NCBI GenBank assembly: GCA_023410535.1
Contig: JAEYPR010000004.1
Coordinates: forward strand, 1 to 64,000
DNA length: 64,000 bases
Source: Bacillota bacterium
GTDB taxonomy: Bacteria; Bacillota; UBA4882; UBA8346
Reading direction: 5' to 3'
The first letter of the stretch is position 1. The number at the start of each line of letters is the position of its first letter. Positions 53,434 to 63,204 of the stretch are shown one piece after another. A model generated the notes under the pieces. That model ran no database searches, was not told the DNA's origin, and saw only the letters and a list, made by a program, of their open reading frames with translations. A program made the position numbers and the translations under genes.

Positions 53434-54477
53434 TTAACTCAGACGACGACAACTATCTCTGGTGATCAACGAAGGCATAAAAGTGATACTGCGCCGTTCT
53501 TTGTTCTCCGGTTCTTCAAGCCGCTTGATCAACAATTCGGCGGCAGCCTTACCCCGTTCAAACTTGGGTTGATCGATGGTAGTCAATCCTGGTTCGACAA
53601 TTCCCGCCATCGGGATATTATCGTAACCGACCAATGAGATATCTTCAGGAATCCGGATTCCCTCTTCCCGGAACCCTTTCATCGCCCCCAGCGCGGTCAT
53701 GTCGTTGATAACCACGGCCGCCGTGGCGCCCAAACCTTGTTTGACGAGCTGTTTGGCAAGATTGTACCCGTTGTAAAGATCATAAGTCTGGTCGTGGTGC
53801 TCGCTTTCGGAATCACTCGCCAGGACCAACGACTCGTCAACTTTTAACCCGTAATCGCCATGGGCTTTCTTATACCCTTCAACCCGATCGACCCGGGATT
53901 GATAAACCATCGGACCGGCTAAAAAGGCAATTCGTTTGTGACCTAGATCCAGCAAATGTTTGGTTGCTAAAAATCCACCATGGACGTTATCAACGATAAC
54001 CTGATCAGCCTGGGGCAAATCGTTATACCGGGTAAAAGTGGTAAGCGCCACGCCGCGCTCTAAGAATTCCATTAAGAGTTCCCGCGATTGAAACGACCCG
54101 GTTAAGATAATCCCGTCCACCTGACGCTGGGATAAGGCCATCAGATACCGTCTTTCTTCATCAATATTCCGGTAGGTGTTACAGATGAAAACGGTATAAC
54201 CGTGCGCTAGCGCCACCTCTTCAATGCCTTGAGCCACATACGGATAAAAAGGGTTGGAGATGGAAGGCAAAATAAAGGCGATCGTTTTCGAGCGGTTGGT
54301 CTTTAACCCTTGCGCAAACTGGTTGGGTTGATAGTTGAGCTTTTTGGCAATTTCGAAAATTTTATTCCGGGTCTCGTTGGGGATCCGGGCATTGGCGACA
54401 TCATTCAAAACCAAGGAAACGGTAGTCCGGGACACTCCGGCTGCTTTTGCGACATCATTCGCAGTAACTCGACTCAT
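53434..54477 (-). CDS. LacI family transcriptional regulator
   Basis: A protein of 347 residues. The helix-turn-helix VTANDVAKAAGVSRTTVSLVLND with hinge helix begins the protein, and a periplasmic-binding-type effector domain follows (KTIAFILPSISNPFYPYVAQGIEEVALAHGY ... DISLVGYDNIPMAGIVEPGLTTI). GAGGTG precedes the ATG. It probably represses the neighbouring polysaccharide genes and the binding-protein gene until a sugar is bound. An operator-like palindrome lies upstream of its own start. Confidence 0.93.
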   Translation of the reverse strand: MSRVTANDVAKAAGVSRTTVSLVLNDVANARIPNETRNKIFEIAKKLNYQPNQFAQGLKTNRSKTIAFILPSISNPFYPYVAQGIEEVALAHGYTVFICNTYRNIDEERRYLMALSQRQVDGIILTGSFQSRELLMEFLERGVALTTFTRYNDLPQADQVIVDNVHGGFLATKHLLDLGHKRIAFLAGPMVYQSRVDRVEGYKKAHGDYGLKVDESLVLASDSESEHHDQTYDLYNGYNLAKQLVKQGLGATAAVVINDMTALGAMKGFREEGIRIPEDISLVGYDNIPMAGIVEPGLTTIDQPKFERGKAAAELLIKRLEEPENKERRSITFMPSLITRDSCRRLS

Positions 54478-54521
54478 AACTGCACCTCATCCGAGATTTG
54501 TAATATCAATTTGAAACAAAT

Positions 54522-54537
54522 GATAACTCGTGTTATC
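54522..54537. promoter_or_regulatory. LacI-type operator candidate upstream of lacI
   Basis: GATAACTCGTGTTATC: six-base half sites GATAAC and GTTATC around TCGT, 45 bases before the lacI ATG. This fits autoregulation and control of the converging or downstream genes. The same sequence was not found elsewhere in the window by eye. Confidence 0.5.
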
Positions 54538-54661
54538 TTTGTAGGTACTTCTACACCGTTTCCTTGATTCCTACATCAAAATCGCCTTTTCAAAAATTTG
54601 TTTTTGACTTTTACGGTATCCGGTGGAAAAACCGGTAACGCTCTCCCCGGCGTGGTTTCAG

Positions 54662-55813
54662 TTACTCCGCTAAAAAATGACCCGGTAAAAACACGGTCGG
54701 ACCTAGCGGATGATGACCGCGCACCAAATACCGTAACCGGCTATGCTTCCAATTCACCCGGGCGCAATCCGCGATTCCCAAACGCAAACCGCCCCACTGC
54801 AAACAGACTCGTTCATCCGGCACTTCCCCGTCGATCTGCGGGAATTTCCAGCGATAGGGGTTATCCAGGAACGGCAACATGAAACGGATCCCCTGCTCCA
54901 TGTTTTTCCCGTCAAGCGTCGTGTGATGCCAGAGATCGACGCCGCGGTAATGCGCCACTTCGCACAGGAGCGCCAAAGCATCCAGACAATAAAACGAATA
55001 ATGCATTGAACGGGTTCGGGCCGTCTCCTGCGGTAAACTGCCGTCGGCGGCCATGAAATCGGGTAAAAATTCAGCGCGGAAAAGATCGAACATCGCTGCC
55101 ATTTGCGGTTCGTCTCCGGCAAATGCCGCACAGGCCGCAACATGATTCGCCCACCAGGCGGCATGGTTATTCCCGGAATGACGTTCCGCCAGACCCAACC
55201 GGCTGGTCGTGAGCCATTGCAACATCTCGCGGACCCATTGCCGGAATTGATCCAATTCCGACCGGTACTCCGGATACTGTTCCAAGTAGGTCATGGCATG
55301 AATGGTTTCGTCCAGGCAACGCAAGACAATGATTCCGGAGTTTTTGCCCGGGCAGAGATTGCGGACCGCTTCGCCGTATTCGACGTGAGGGTTCATTTTG
55401 GTGGCCGGATCGATAAACCATACCCGCAGCAACTCCATGGCGCGGTCCCGGTATTTGGTTTCATCGAGAAAGTATCCGGCCAACGCCAGATAGATGATAT
55501 TCCTGGCCAAATCATTGAAGGCGCGGTGATGGGCCACAAAACGGTCGGGCCGGAACTCGCCGTCGCGACGGATATAGGGACCGTCCGGATTACTGGGATC
55601 CGGCCACCAATACGGGGCTTCACTGTAATAATCATGGGGATCTCCGCTTACAACCGGGCTGTCAAAGAACGTAACACTCCAAGGCCCCCTTTGCAGCGCA
55701 TTTTCAGCCTGGAAACGCAATTCATAGCGGAGTAAATCCCAACGTCCTCCCCCCTTTCGAATCAACTGTTTTCTATTTTCGGCAAACTCTTGGTTGATAT
55801 AGATGAAACCCAT
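54662..55813 (-). CDS. Alginate-lyase-family (alpha/alpha toroid) polysaccharide lyase
   Basis: A protein of 383 residues. The pattern YYSEAPYWWPDPSNPDGPYIRRDGEF and RHSGNNHAAWWANHVAA matches the alginate_lyase family (PF05426); Asn-Asn-His is the usual active-site region, and HYSFYCLDAL supplies a later His/Tyr. It cleaves uronic-acid chains by beta-elimination. No signal peptide is present, so it likely works on imported oligosaccharides. AGAGAGG precedes the ATG. The true substrate may be alginate, glucuronan or another uronate polymer. Confidence 0.82.
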   Translation of the reverse strand: MGFIYINQEFAENRKQLIRKGGGRWDLLRYELRFQAENALQRGPWSVTFFDSPVVSGDPHDYYSEAPYWWPDPSNPDGPYIRRDGEFRPDRFVAHHRAFNDLARNIIYLALAGYFLDETKYRDRAMELLRVWFIDPATKMNPHVEYGEAVRNLCPGKNSGIIVLRCLDETIHAMTYLEQYPEYRSELDQFRQWVREMLQWLTTSRLGLAERHSGNNHAAWWANHVAACAAFAGDEPQMAAMFDLFRAEFLPDFMAADGSLPQETARTRSMHYSFYCLDALALLCEVAHYRGVDLWHHTTLDGKNMEQGIRFMLPFLDNPYRWKFPQIDGEVPDERVCLQWGGLRLGIADCARVNWKHSRLRYLVRGHHPLGPTVFLPGHFLAE

Positions 55814-55934
55814 TTTAGCCTCTCTTTGTTAACATGATGTCTAATTAGAAAATCACTACGCCGCCTATGTCCTTCATGCTTCACTTTCGTATTTCGTTAC
55901 GTGAACGGTAGCTGGCGTGGACGGTTATCGGAAA

Positions 55935-58424
55935 TCAATACTTAATTAATATTGGCTTTTCAACATCTTTGGAGCGATCTTTGGAGAAGAGGTCTGTATT
56001 TCCATCCTGTTTTTTCCCATCGACCAACATCAAGGTTACAAAACCGTCGGTTTGGGTCTTAGCAAATTGGGTAATATCCAATGTATACTGTTTTACCTTC
56101 TTCTCCGACATGGTTATTTTTCCTAATAGAAAAGCGGTTTTGCCTACTTCGGTAACCGCGGACGCCCCCGGCTCATGGTTTGGTGAGTTATTCCAGGTTA
56201 TCGTGGTTTCATTCCAGTTGTCGTTGGTCAGTCCGTAGACCTCATATTCATAACTGACGCCATCCGGGTTTTTTTCAGAAAGCCTGCCGGTAATTTGAAA
56301 GGTGACTTTGTTCATTGCGGCAACGTTCTCAATTTTAAATTTAAGATAGGCGATCCGGATTACACTGGCTGAATCATTGCTTTTCACCCGAATGATCGAT
56401 TCCGAACCAAAATTCTTATCCGGTTGTCCCGCTTCAATAAACGAATCATCCGATGGTAAGATTTTTAGCTCGGTTATGGATACTGCCGCAGGAACCGCAG
56501 GTTCCGGTTTCAGTTCTTGCTGTTTTTCAGGAACAAAGCTAAATGAAGCGATTTTGATCGGTATGGGCTGTTCGCTGACAGTCACTTTGCTTTGATAATT
56601 ACTTTCCAAGTTCTCCTGTAATTGATTGTCTTTAACAATGATGCCCGAGCCGGATTCGATCAATAAACCGTTGGTGTTGTTATGAATAGCGTTTCCGATG
56701 ATTTGAATATTCAGCGATGTCGCGCTCGTATCATTGACGACGATTCCCCAAAATCCCGGAGCTTTATTGACGTAAATTTTGTTGCCACGGATCATGGTTC
56801 CGGGGGCGTTCGATAGATAAATCCCTTTACCACGCTCCACATTACATCCGGTAATCGTATTATTTTCAACGATCGTGTTGGCGCTTCCCTGGATAATCGA
56901 AATTCCTTCCCGACAATTGCCTACCAGATTATCATGAATATAATTGAATGGACCGGACATGTCATGGGTAGCTCCGGTGTTACCCACTCCAATGGCTCCC
57001 CCGGTTGGCACATCCTGAATTCGGTTATTGCTGATCTCGTTAAAATATTCATCTTCGCCATGGAGATCGATTGCATCAAGGACAGTTTTGACATACGTGT
57101 TTTTTTGGACCAAGTTGTTATGAGCGTAATATTGAATGAGCGTACCGTGGCGAATATATGGGCCGGTAAAATTACACTCTTGAACTACATTGAACCGGCA
57201 GTCGTTTTGGTAGCCAATCCGATTGATATCGTGCCCTTCACCCTGAATCGTCACTCCGTAACCAGCGCCGCCGCCCCCAACGTCGGTTGCGTTTTTAAAG
57301 GTTGACTTTTGCACGATAATATCATGGCTTTTACTGATTCGAACCCCAATACGCTGATATTTTTCGACAGTCACCTGACTAACGGTAATGTTGAATGAAG
57401 GTACGCCAAGCAGATCCTCTATATGAATTCCATTAACCGGCCCGCCGGCTTCGGGGTTGTTCAGATTGGAATTAGTGGAATACTTACCATTAAAAGTTGA
57501 AGTTACCGTCAGGTTAGCGATCACGATGTCATGCACGCCCAAAGCACGTAAAGCGCTTGTAGAAAGCTTTTTATTGTCCTCCGCACTGAAATTGGAGACT
57601 ACCATGGTTTCAGCTTCATTCGCGCCGCGTAGGTTAACGCCTGACTTCAATCGCAGATGAGCGGTTTTATCCCGCTCGTAAACACTATTGAGATTATAAA
57701 TTCCTTTGGGAAAATAGATTTCATCCCCAGGAACGGCGGCATCAATTGCTTTCTGAATGGCCGGACGATCATCCTTCGCATTGTTTTGCGGATCGGCTCC
57801 GTATTCAATCACATTGAGAGTCCTTCCGGTAACCGGATTGGGTTTATGTAGCGCATGAACCGAGCCATCCGGATTGAACAAGCCCGGCTTGGTATATGTG
57901 ACCGCAACCGGTATTTCCTTGGGAGCTACTTCGATTTTTTCCAAGATCGCTCCAGCCGGATTGGGAGCATAAATCTGAACTTCAGTCAGACTGTTCCAAG
58001 CGTTTTTCGAATTACCGTGCCCGACAATTCGTAAATATCGGGCTACGGCATTATTAAGCACCACCGCTTCCGGTGCAAGCGTCTTCCCACTACTGACGCC
58101 GGAATATAGTTTTACCCAGCTCGAATTGTCCATTGAGATTTCGATATCAAATTTCGTTGCCCTTTGATCGCCTTGGTGAAATGCGAGCCCCAGATAACCG
58201 ATGGTTTTAACACTGCCCAAATCAAAACTGATCCACTGTCCATCACCGTTGGCAGACCAACGAGTATTCAAATCATTGTCCATTACGTTGGCGGGAAGGT
58301 TGCCGTCATCACCGCTAGCAGTTATTTTAACTGTTTCAAGCCGGACCGGATTTTGAGCGCCAACTACTGGTTGAATCATTACCAGGAGCAATAATAATAT
58401 GGTAATCAAGCAATTTTTTTTCAA
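55935..58424 (-). CDS. Secreted beta-helix protein with F5/8 C-type and CBM96-like domains
   Basis: About 829 residues. AAGGAGGG abuts the ATG at 58430 but is six bases from the in-frame TTG at 58424, which is preferred (MKKNCLITILLL). A signal peptide ends VVGA|QNP. An F5/8 type C sugar-binding domain covers about 25-150 (NDLNTRWSANGDGQWISFDLGSVKTIGYLGLAF). A pectate-lyase-type right-handed beta-helix follows (VIEYGADPQNNAKDDRPAIQKAIDAA, then many NNTITGC-like turns; about 200-610). The last 170 residues resemble a DNRLRE/CBM96 module (SDDSFIEAGQPDKNFGSESIIRV). It probably cuts or binds the polysaccharide outside the cell. Confidence 0.88.
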   Translation of the reverse strand: MKKNCLITILLLLLVMIQPVVGAQNPVRLETVKITASGDDGNLPANVMDNDLNTRWSANGDGQWISFDLGSVKTIGYLGLAFHQGDQRATKFDIEISMDNSSWVKLYSGVSSGKTLAPEAVVLNNAVARYLRIVGHGNSKNAWNSLTEVQIYAPNPAGAILEKIEVAPKEIPVAVTYTKPGLFNPDGSVHALHKPNPVTGRTLNVIEYGADPQNNAKDDRPAIQKAIDAAVPGDEIYFPKGIYNLNSVYERDKTAHLRLKSGVNLRGANEAETMVVSNFSAEDNKKLSTSALRALGVHDIVIANLTVTSTFNGKYSTNSNLNNPEAGGPVNGIHIEDLLGVPSFNITVSQVTVEKYQRIGVRISKSHDIIVQKSTFKNATDVGGGGAGYGVTIQGEGHDINRIGYQNDCRFNVVQECNFTGPYIRHGTLIQYYAHNNLVQKNTYVKTVLDAIDLHGEDEYFNEISNNRIQDVPTGGAIGVGNTGATHDMSGPFNYIHDNLVGNCREGISIIQGSANTIVENNTITGCNVERGKGIYLSNAPGTMIRGNKIYVNKAPGFWGIVVNDTSATSLNIQIIGNAIHNNTNGLLIESGSGIIVKDNQLQENLESNYQSKVTVSEQPIPIKIASFSFVPEKQQELKPEPAVPAAVSITELKILPSDDSFIEAGQPDKNFGSESIIRVKSNDSASVIRIAYLKFKIENVAAMNKVTFQITGRLSEKNPDGVSYEYEVYGLTNDNWNETTITWNNSPNHEPGASAVTEVGKTAFLLGKITMSEKKVKQYTLDITQFAKTQTDGFVTLMLVDGKKQDGNTDLFSKDRSKDVEKPILIKY

Positions 58425-58457
58425 CTTCATCCCTCCTTAACTGTTCCTTTTTTGCCC

Positions 58458-59609
58458 TTAAAAATGCGGGCATTTACTCCATTTACCCAATGCTCGTAAG
58501 AGTCCTTCAAAGTAATAGTAATCACCCCAGATCAAGCAGTTATCCATCCGCTGATTGACCGGCACGTGTTGCGCGCCATGTAGCAATAATCCCGCATGTG
58601 GCGTCCCGGCGGTTGTATAATGATCAGTCAATGATTCCAACATGGCCAGGGCTTTTCGTTCGTATTTTTCCTTCACGGTTTCATCATCGGTGCATTTCGC
58701 CAACTCAAACAGTCCCGAAGCGACGGGGGAAGCCGCGGAGCTGTCCCGATAGGTGTTGGGAATATCAGGATGATCGAAATCCCAATAGGGAACCAGGTCC
58801 TCCGGCAAGTGATTCAAAAAATAGTCCGCGGTTTGAAAAGCGGAAGTCCGGAACGGGCTATGTCCGGTCATCAGGTAAGCATGGGAGAAACCGTAAACAG
58901 CCCAAGCCAAGCCACGGGACCAACACGATTCCGGGGCGTAACCCTGGCCGCCCAACCAATTCTGAAACTTGCCGGTCTGGGGATCATATTGCACCAGATG
59001 GGCGGTACTACCGTCCGGGCGCATGAAAAAACGTTGGACGCCGGTCGCTTCACTAAACCCGACATTATAGAAACGCTTATCGCCGGTCTCCTCAAACGCC
59101 CACCACATCAGAGCGATGTTCATCATGGCATCGACCGCTGAGGTAAAATTGTCAGTGGTGTCGTCTTGGGTGCTGTGCCATTGAATGATTCCAATCTGGG
59201 GGTTCAGCCGCCGGGTATAATAATCGGCCGCGGTCAAAGCCACCGCTTTATAGTGAGGATCTCCGGTATGATAAAAACCTTTTAGATGCGATAATCCCAA
59301 CAAAAAACCAAGATCATGGGTCCAAGTATCGGTTTTGCGGTATTCGATCATTGCGGTCCATTTTTTGGCCCATGCCAGGTATTTCTGACTACCGGTCGCC
59401 TCATAGGCCAGCCAGAGTAATCCGACCCAATGGCCGTCGCCCCATAGACCTTTACTCGTCGCGTCGATTGTCCCGTCAGGCAAGGTCGAAATCGGGAAGA
59501 CATTGCCCAGGGGTTCCAACTGTTCCACCATCCGGTCAATCCGGGACAAACAGAACTCCACCGCTTTCGTAAATTTCTCTTGCTGGGCCAATGTTAGATA
59601 CTGGCTCAT
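58458..59609 (-). CDS. GH88 unsaturated glucuronyl hydrolase
   Basis: About 383 residues; AGGAGG sets the start at 59609 (MSQYLTLAQ). The (alpha/alpha)6 barrel of family GH88 is seen: GDGHWVGLLWLAYEATG, THDLGFLLGLSHLKGFYHTGDPHYK, TDNFTSAVDAMMNIALMWWAFEETG (catalytic Asp region) and SCWSRGLAWAVYGFSHAYLMTG. It removes the 4,5-unsaturated uronate left by a lyase. There is no signal peptide, so it acts in the cytoplasm. It lies between the LUD and beta-helix genes. Confidence 0.9.
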   Translation of the reverse strand: MSQYLTLAQQEKFTKAVEFCLSRIDRMVEQLEPLGNVFPISTLPDGTIDATSKGLWGDGHWVGLLWLAYEATGSQKYLAWAKKWTAMIEYRKTDTWTHDLGFLLGLSHLKGFYHTGDPHYKAVALTAADYYTRRLNPQIGIIQWHSTQDDTTDNFTSAVDAMMNIALMWWAFEETGDKRFYNVGFSEATGVQRFFMRPDGSTAHLVQYDPQTGKFQNWLGGQGYAPESCWSRGLAWAVYGFSHAYLMTGHSPFRTSAFQTADYFLNHLPEDLVPYWDFDHPDIPNTYRDSSAASPVASGLFELAKCTDDETVKEKYERKALAMLESLTDHYTTAGTPHAGLLLHGAQHVPVNQRMDNCLIWGDYYYFEGLLRALGKWSKCPHF

Positions 59610-59653
59610 GCTAAACCTCCTCGTGTCCGAATGTTCTTCGCTTGAGCTTTCGC

Positions 59654-60301
59654 TCAATGACCAACCCGGTCGGCAATTAAAACAATGCTGATCCGGCCCG
59701 GGAATTTGCGGCCATTATGAATAACCGTCGTATAATTGCATAACCGGTCCTTGGCATCGCAATCGCCGCAGACCCCATTCTCCAAACAGGGGGTCTTGTG
59801 AGTCCCCAATCGTTTGGCGTTCATCGGAGCGGCCACTTCGCGCAAGCGCCGGAAGGCTTCGTCCAAGTTGTTGACTACTTTGTTCACTCCCGCGACCATG
59901 ATCACATTCCGGGGGCCGAAGATCATCCCCGCCACCCGGTTGCCGGTACAGTCGCGATTCACCAGCTCTCCGGCGGCGGTAATGGCATTGCAGCCTGTAA
60001 TCAAGTAATCGGCCAGCATGCCCTGGCGCATGATTTCGACCCGGTCCGGAATAAACGGTAACTTTTGATACCGATCAAACAGTCGGAACTGATCCGACCG
60101 GAAGATCGGCAGTAACTCCATGGCGTCGATAACGGCGGAGCCACCCAAAGTAATACTCGACCCTTCGGGGATCAACTCCAACACTCTGGTCCTGGCAGCC
60201 GTCAGATCATCGACCAGACAAACCTGATAACCTGCTTTCGCTAACGTTTTGGCAGTGCGTTCCGCTTTGTTACGGTCAAACCATTTTTGGACCTCATTCA
60301 T
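59654..60301 (-). CDS. LUD-domain protein
   Basis: About 215 residues. AGGGAGG is nine bases before the ATG at 60301. The LUD (LutC/YkgG, PF02589) pattern is present: EGSSITLGGSAVIDAMELLP, ADYLITGCNAITAAGELVNRD and GPRNVIMVAGVNKVVNNLDEAFRRLR. A C-terminal cysteine set (KTPCLENGVCGDCDAKDRLCNYT) may bind a metal or iron-sulfur cluster. LutC acts in lactate oxidation, but LutA and LutB are absent here; its place in a polysaccharide locus is unusual. Confidence 0.85.
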   Translation of the reverse strand: MNEVQKWFDRNKAERTAKTLAKAGYQVCLVDDLTAARTRVLELIPEGSSITLGGSAVIDAMELLPIFRSDQFRLFDRYQKLPFIPDRVEIMRQGMLADYLITGCNAITAAGELVNRDCTGNRVAGMIFGPRNVIMVAGVNKVVNNLDEAFRRLREVAAPMNAKRLGTHKTPCLENGVCGDCDAKDRLCNYTTVIHNGRKFPGRISIVLIADRVGH

Positions 60302-60338
60302 ACGGTGCATACCTCCCTTTAAGGAATCTTGAAGCACT

Positions 60339-61094
60339 TCAATCCATCATTTGGCCACCGTTAATCTGAATCACTTCGCCGACGATATATGAAGCCTGTT
60401 CGGAAGCTAAAAAATACATTCCAGTGGCGACTTCCTCGGGTTTGCCCAACCGTTGGGCCGGTATCCCTTTCCGCCAGGTCTCAATGATCTCCGGCGCAGT
60501 TGCCGCGTGAAACGGCGTATCAATCGTGCCGGGCGAAACGGCGTTGACGCGGATGCCAAAGGGAATCAGTTCCTTGGCCAATCCCTTGGTAAACGCCAAA
60601 ACACCGGCTTTGGCGACGGCATAGATTGACGCGCCCGGCCCACCGCCGTTATAGGCGGCAATTGAGGTCACATTGATAATCGCCGCGTTCCCATCCGCTT
60701 GGCCTACCTGTTTCAGATACGGCGTACAGGCGCGAGTGGCATAAAAAACACTGGTCATATTGAGGTCCATGACCTTATGATAAAATTCGCTGGTCATTTC
60801 ATCAATCGGGCTGCGACCGCCCAGCCCGCCAACGTTATTGATTAACACGTCAATCCGGCCAAACTCGGCAATAACTTGGGCGACCATCTTATTGACGAAC
60901 CGCTCATCAGTGGCATCACCATGATAAAATGCGGCCTTAATTCCTAACCCGTTTAATTCGGCCAGTACTGCTGCGCCTTTCTCCTGATTGTAGTCATTAA
61001 AGGCGATCGCATAACCGTTCCGCCCAAAAATTTTACAAGCTTCAACACCAATTCCACCGGTCGCTCCGGTGATCAGTAACACTTTTTGGCTCAT
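60339..61094 (-). CDS. Short-chain dehydrogenase/reductase
   Basis: About 251 residues; AAAGGA fixes the start at 61094 (MSQKVLLITG). The NAD(P) site is TGATGGIG (9-16), the structural motif is NNVGG, the catalytic Ser and Tyr-x-x-x-Lys lie in INVTSIAAYNGGGPGASIYAVAKAG, and VSPGTIDTPF follows. In uronate degradation such enzymes reduce the keto-deoxy sugar released by GH88 and lyases (KduD/DEH-reductase-like); that role is inference from context. Cytoplasmic. Confidence 0.88.
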   Translation of the reverse strand: MSQKVLLITGATGGIGVEACKIFGRNGYAIAFNDYNQEKGAAVLAELNGLGIKAAFYHGDATDERFVNKMVAQVIAEFGRIDVLINNVGGLGGRSPIDEMTSEFYHKVMDLNMTSVFYATRACTPYLKQVGQADGNAAIINVTSIAAYNGGGPGASIYAVAKAGVLAFTKGLAKELIPFGIRVNAVSPGTIDTPFHAATAPEIIETWRKGIPAQRLGKPEEVATGMYFLASEQASYIVGEVIQINGGQMMD

Positions 61095-61171
61095 AGTCCG
61101 CATCCTTTCGTATCGAAAAATCGACTTTAGATTCAACGCCATAGTCGTTCCCATGATTAATTTTGGGATGT

Positions 61172-63109
61172 CTATCCCAACTGTAGTTGCCATTTTCCTT
61201 GGCAAGGGGCAATAATTTCCCAATCCCGGCCTCCAAACGCAACCCGGTATCCTTGGGAGGTTACTTCAAAATCCGGGATAGTCCGGATGGTACCGAGCAC
61301 GGGAAAAATTAACGTATCAAAGACGATTTTGCCATTGCCCCGCCGGGTATAGGCCAACTCCGGCGCCGGACGCAACTGATCGTAATAAGGGCAATGCCAA
61401 CCCCGGAATGGTTCTTGCGATCCTTCATACTTCATAAGCTCGGTGAGTTCTCCGCCATAGCTGATAATGATTAGATTGGCATCATCAAACTGCGTCATCA
61501 TCCCACGACCGCCGGGAGCAATGGTCAAAGTTCCATCATAAAAATGCCAGATCTGTTCGGCCTGTTGCAACTCAGCTCCCTGCAGGGTATCCCGGACCAC
61601 CCAAAAGTCGGGTTTGGCAAAAAATACTTCCCGTTGATGGAGAACCTCTTTAACCAGGCAAACATGGTTATGGCCGACCCCTTTCTCCCGTAACAAACGT
61701 TCATCGGCTTGCGTCGCCTCGATTCCGTAACCGGCGGCAAAAACTCCTTTGGCATAATCAAATTTTTCGGTAATGCCCATTTCGCCTTGGGCGTCGCCAG
61801 GAATTTGGTTATACCCGTTAACCAACACGCTATTATAAGCGGCGGTGGTTTTAAAATACTTGGCCCGGGTCATCCACGGCGCATTCGGACTGGTGGTGTA
61901 GCGCCAGCGTCCCGAATTGACCAGGAACTTCCGGCCATAGGCCGATACCTCGATATTGAGCTGGTCCTCGTTCATGTGATTATCACCCCAACGACCCATG
62001 TCAAAAAAGAGATACCGCGCGTTTCGACTCCAATCGCTGCGCATGATGCCGACCCGGGCTTCCGGGAAAAAGTAAGAGGCGGGCGGGGGCGATCCCGTCG
62101 CACCCGCGGACAAAACGTAAACCACCTCGGGCAGGTCGAGGGTAGCGGCAATTCGTTCCAACTGTTCCCGGCGGTTGGTTTGAGTATTGGAATCGTTGGT
62201 AATCGGCACCGTAAAATCCGGTTTGTCCTGCAGCAGCTCGGCGCGAGCGCTTAACCGCAATCGTTCCAGATACTCGCCGGAAAACAAATCGGCGTAACCG
62301 TTACGCGTCGCCGCTTCATATAAGCTAAAAAAGCTGCGCAACGCCACCCAATGATAACCGCCGGACATCTCTTTGGTATAGCCGTCTTGGTGAAACTGCT
62401 CCGGCCACATCCGCATTAAAAAATCCACCGCATACCGCCGCCAGGCTTCGGCTTCCTTAAATTCCGCGTAAAAAATCCCCAAAAGGCCCATGGCTGCCGT
62501 CTCCAGACAAGCGTGATTGCCGGTCCGCCAATGGTGTTTGGCCAGAAAACAACCGTGTTCGTGAATGGAATATAAAATGGTCGCCCAGCTTTCCGGGGTC
62601 AGGGACGGACTGGTGATGATCTGCGCCAGCGCTTCGGGCCAGGTTTCAGCGGCCCGCCCAGCGACTTCAAAGGGACGCCAAGTCGATTTTTTATACTCCA
62701 AATACGGCCGGCCTTCCGGTTCAAACGGCGGCACCCGTTGAATATAGTCCAATAGATGCTCAATAATTGCTTCGGCGTACTGCTCATCGCCGGTCTCACG
62801 GTAACGTTTGGCCAATAACATGAAGTACCCGTGCCGCACCAAGCCGCCGTTCCATTCCAGGTCGCCGGTGGGGGTGGCGTACCAGTCCAATCCGGCGGAC
62901 ATATCCATGGTATATTCACCGAGATGGAACTGTTTCGTCACAAAACGGTCGGCTTCACCCGGTTTGTCATGATGCATCACCGGCCCCACTTCTTCCTGAT
63001 GGTATCCGGCAGTCCGGCGGGGAAGCTCCTGCCGATAAAAGCGGAGTAATGCTTCGAGTGAATCAAACTCCCGATTCAAGATGGCATTAATCGCCGCCAA
63101 ACTCGTCAT
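61172..63109 (-). CDS. Heparinase II/III-like polysaccharide lyase
   Basis: About 645 residues. GAAGGTGG is seven bases before the ATG at 63109; a longer frame to 63259 has no ribosome site. An alpha/alpha toroid (about 1-320) with KHHWRTGNHACLETAAMGLLGIFY and SGGYHWVALRSFFSLYE leads to the beta-sandwich Hepar_II_III domain (WGDNHMNEDQLNIEVSAYGRKFLVNSGRWRY, about 390-420). The conserved Tyr and His suit lyase chemistry. No signal peptide is visible. The substrate is a uronate polymer or oligomer of unknown kind. Confidence 0.88.
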   Translation of the reverse strand: MTSLAAINAILNREFDSLEALLRFYRQELPRRTAGYHQEEVGPVMHHDKPGEADRFVTKQFHLGEYTMDMSAGLDWYATPTGDLEWNGGLVRHGYFMLLAKRYRETGDEQYAEAIIEHLLDYIQRVPPFEPEGRPYLEYKKSTWRPFEVAGRAAETWPEALAQIITSPSLTPESWATILYSIHEHGCFLAKHHWRTGNHACLETAAMGLLGIFYAEFKEAEAWRRYAVDFLMRMWPEQFHQDGYTKEMSGGYHWVALRSFFSLYEAATRNGYADLFSGEYLERLRLSARAELLQDKPDFTVPITNDSNTQTNRREQLERIAATLDLPEVVYVLSAGATGSPPPASYFFPEARVGIMRSDWSRNARYLFFDMGRWGDNHMNEDQLNIEVSAYGRKFLVNSGRWRYTTSPNAPWMTRAKYFKTTAAYNSVLVNGYNQIPGDAQGEMGITEKFDYAKGVFAAGYGIEATQADERLLREKGVGHNHVCLVKEVLHQREVFFAKPDFWVVRDTLQGAELQQAEQIWHFYDGTLTIAPGGRGMMTQFDDANLIIISYGGELTELMKYEGSQEPFRGWHCPYYDQLRPAPELAYTRRGNGKIVFDTLIFPVLGTIRTIPDFEVTSQGYRVAFGGRDWEIIAPCQGKWQLQLG

Positions 63110-63204
63110 CACCATCCACCTTCCATCTGTTTTACTCACTTTTGCAACGTTACCAATCAAATTTTCAAGACTGCCAAGCGTCTGTCGGAAAGCGGTAGAA
63201 ACGC

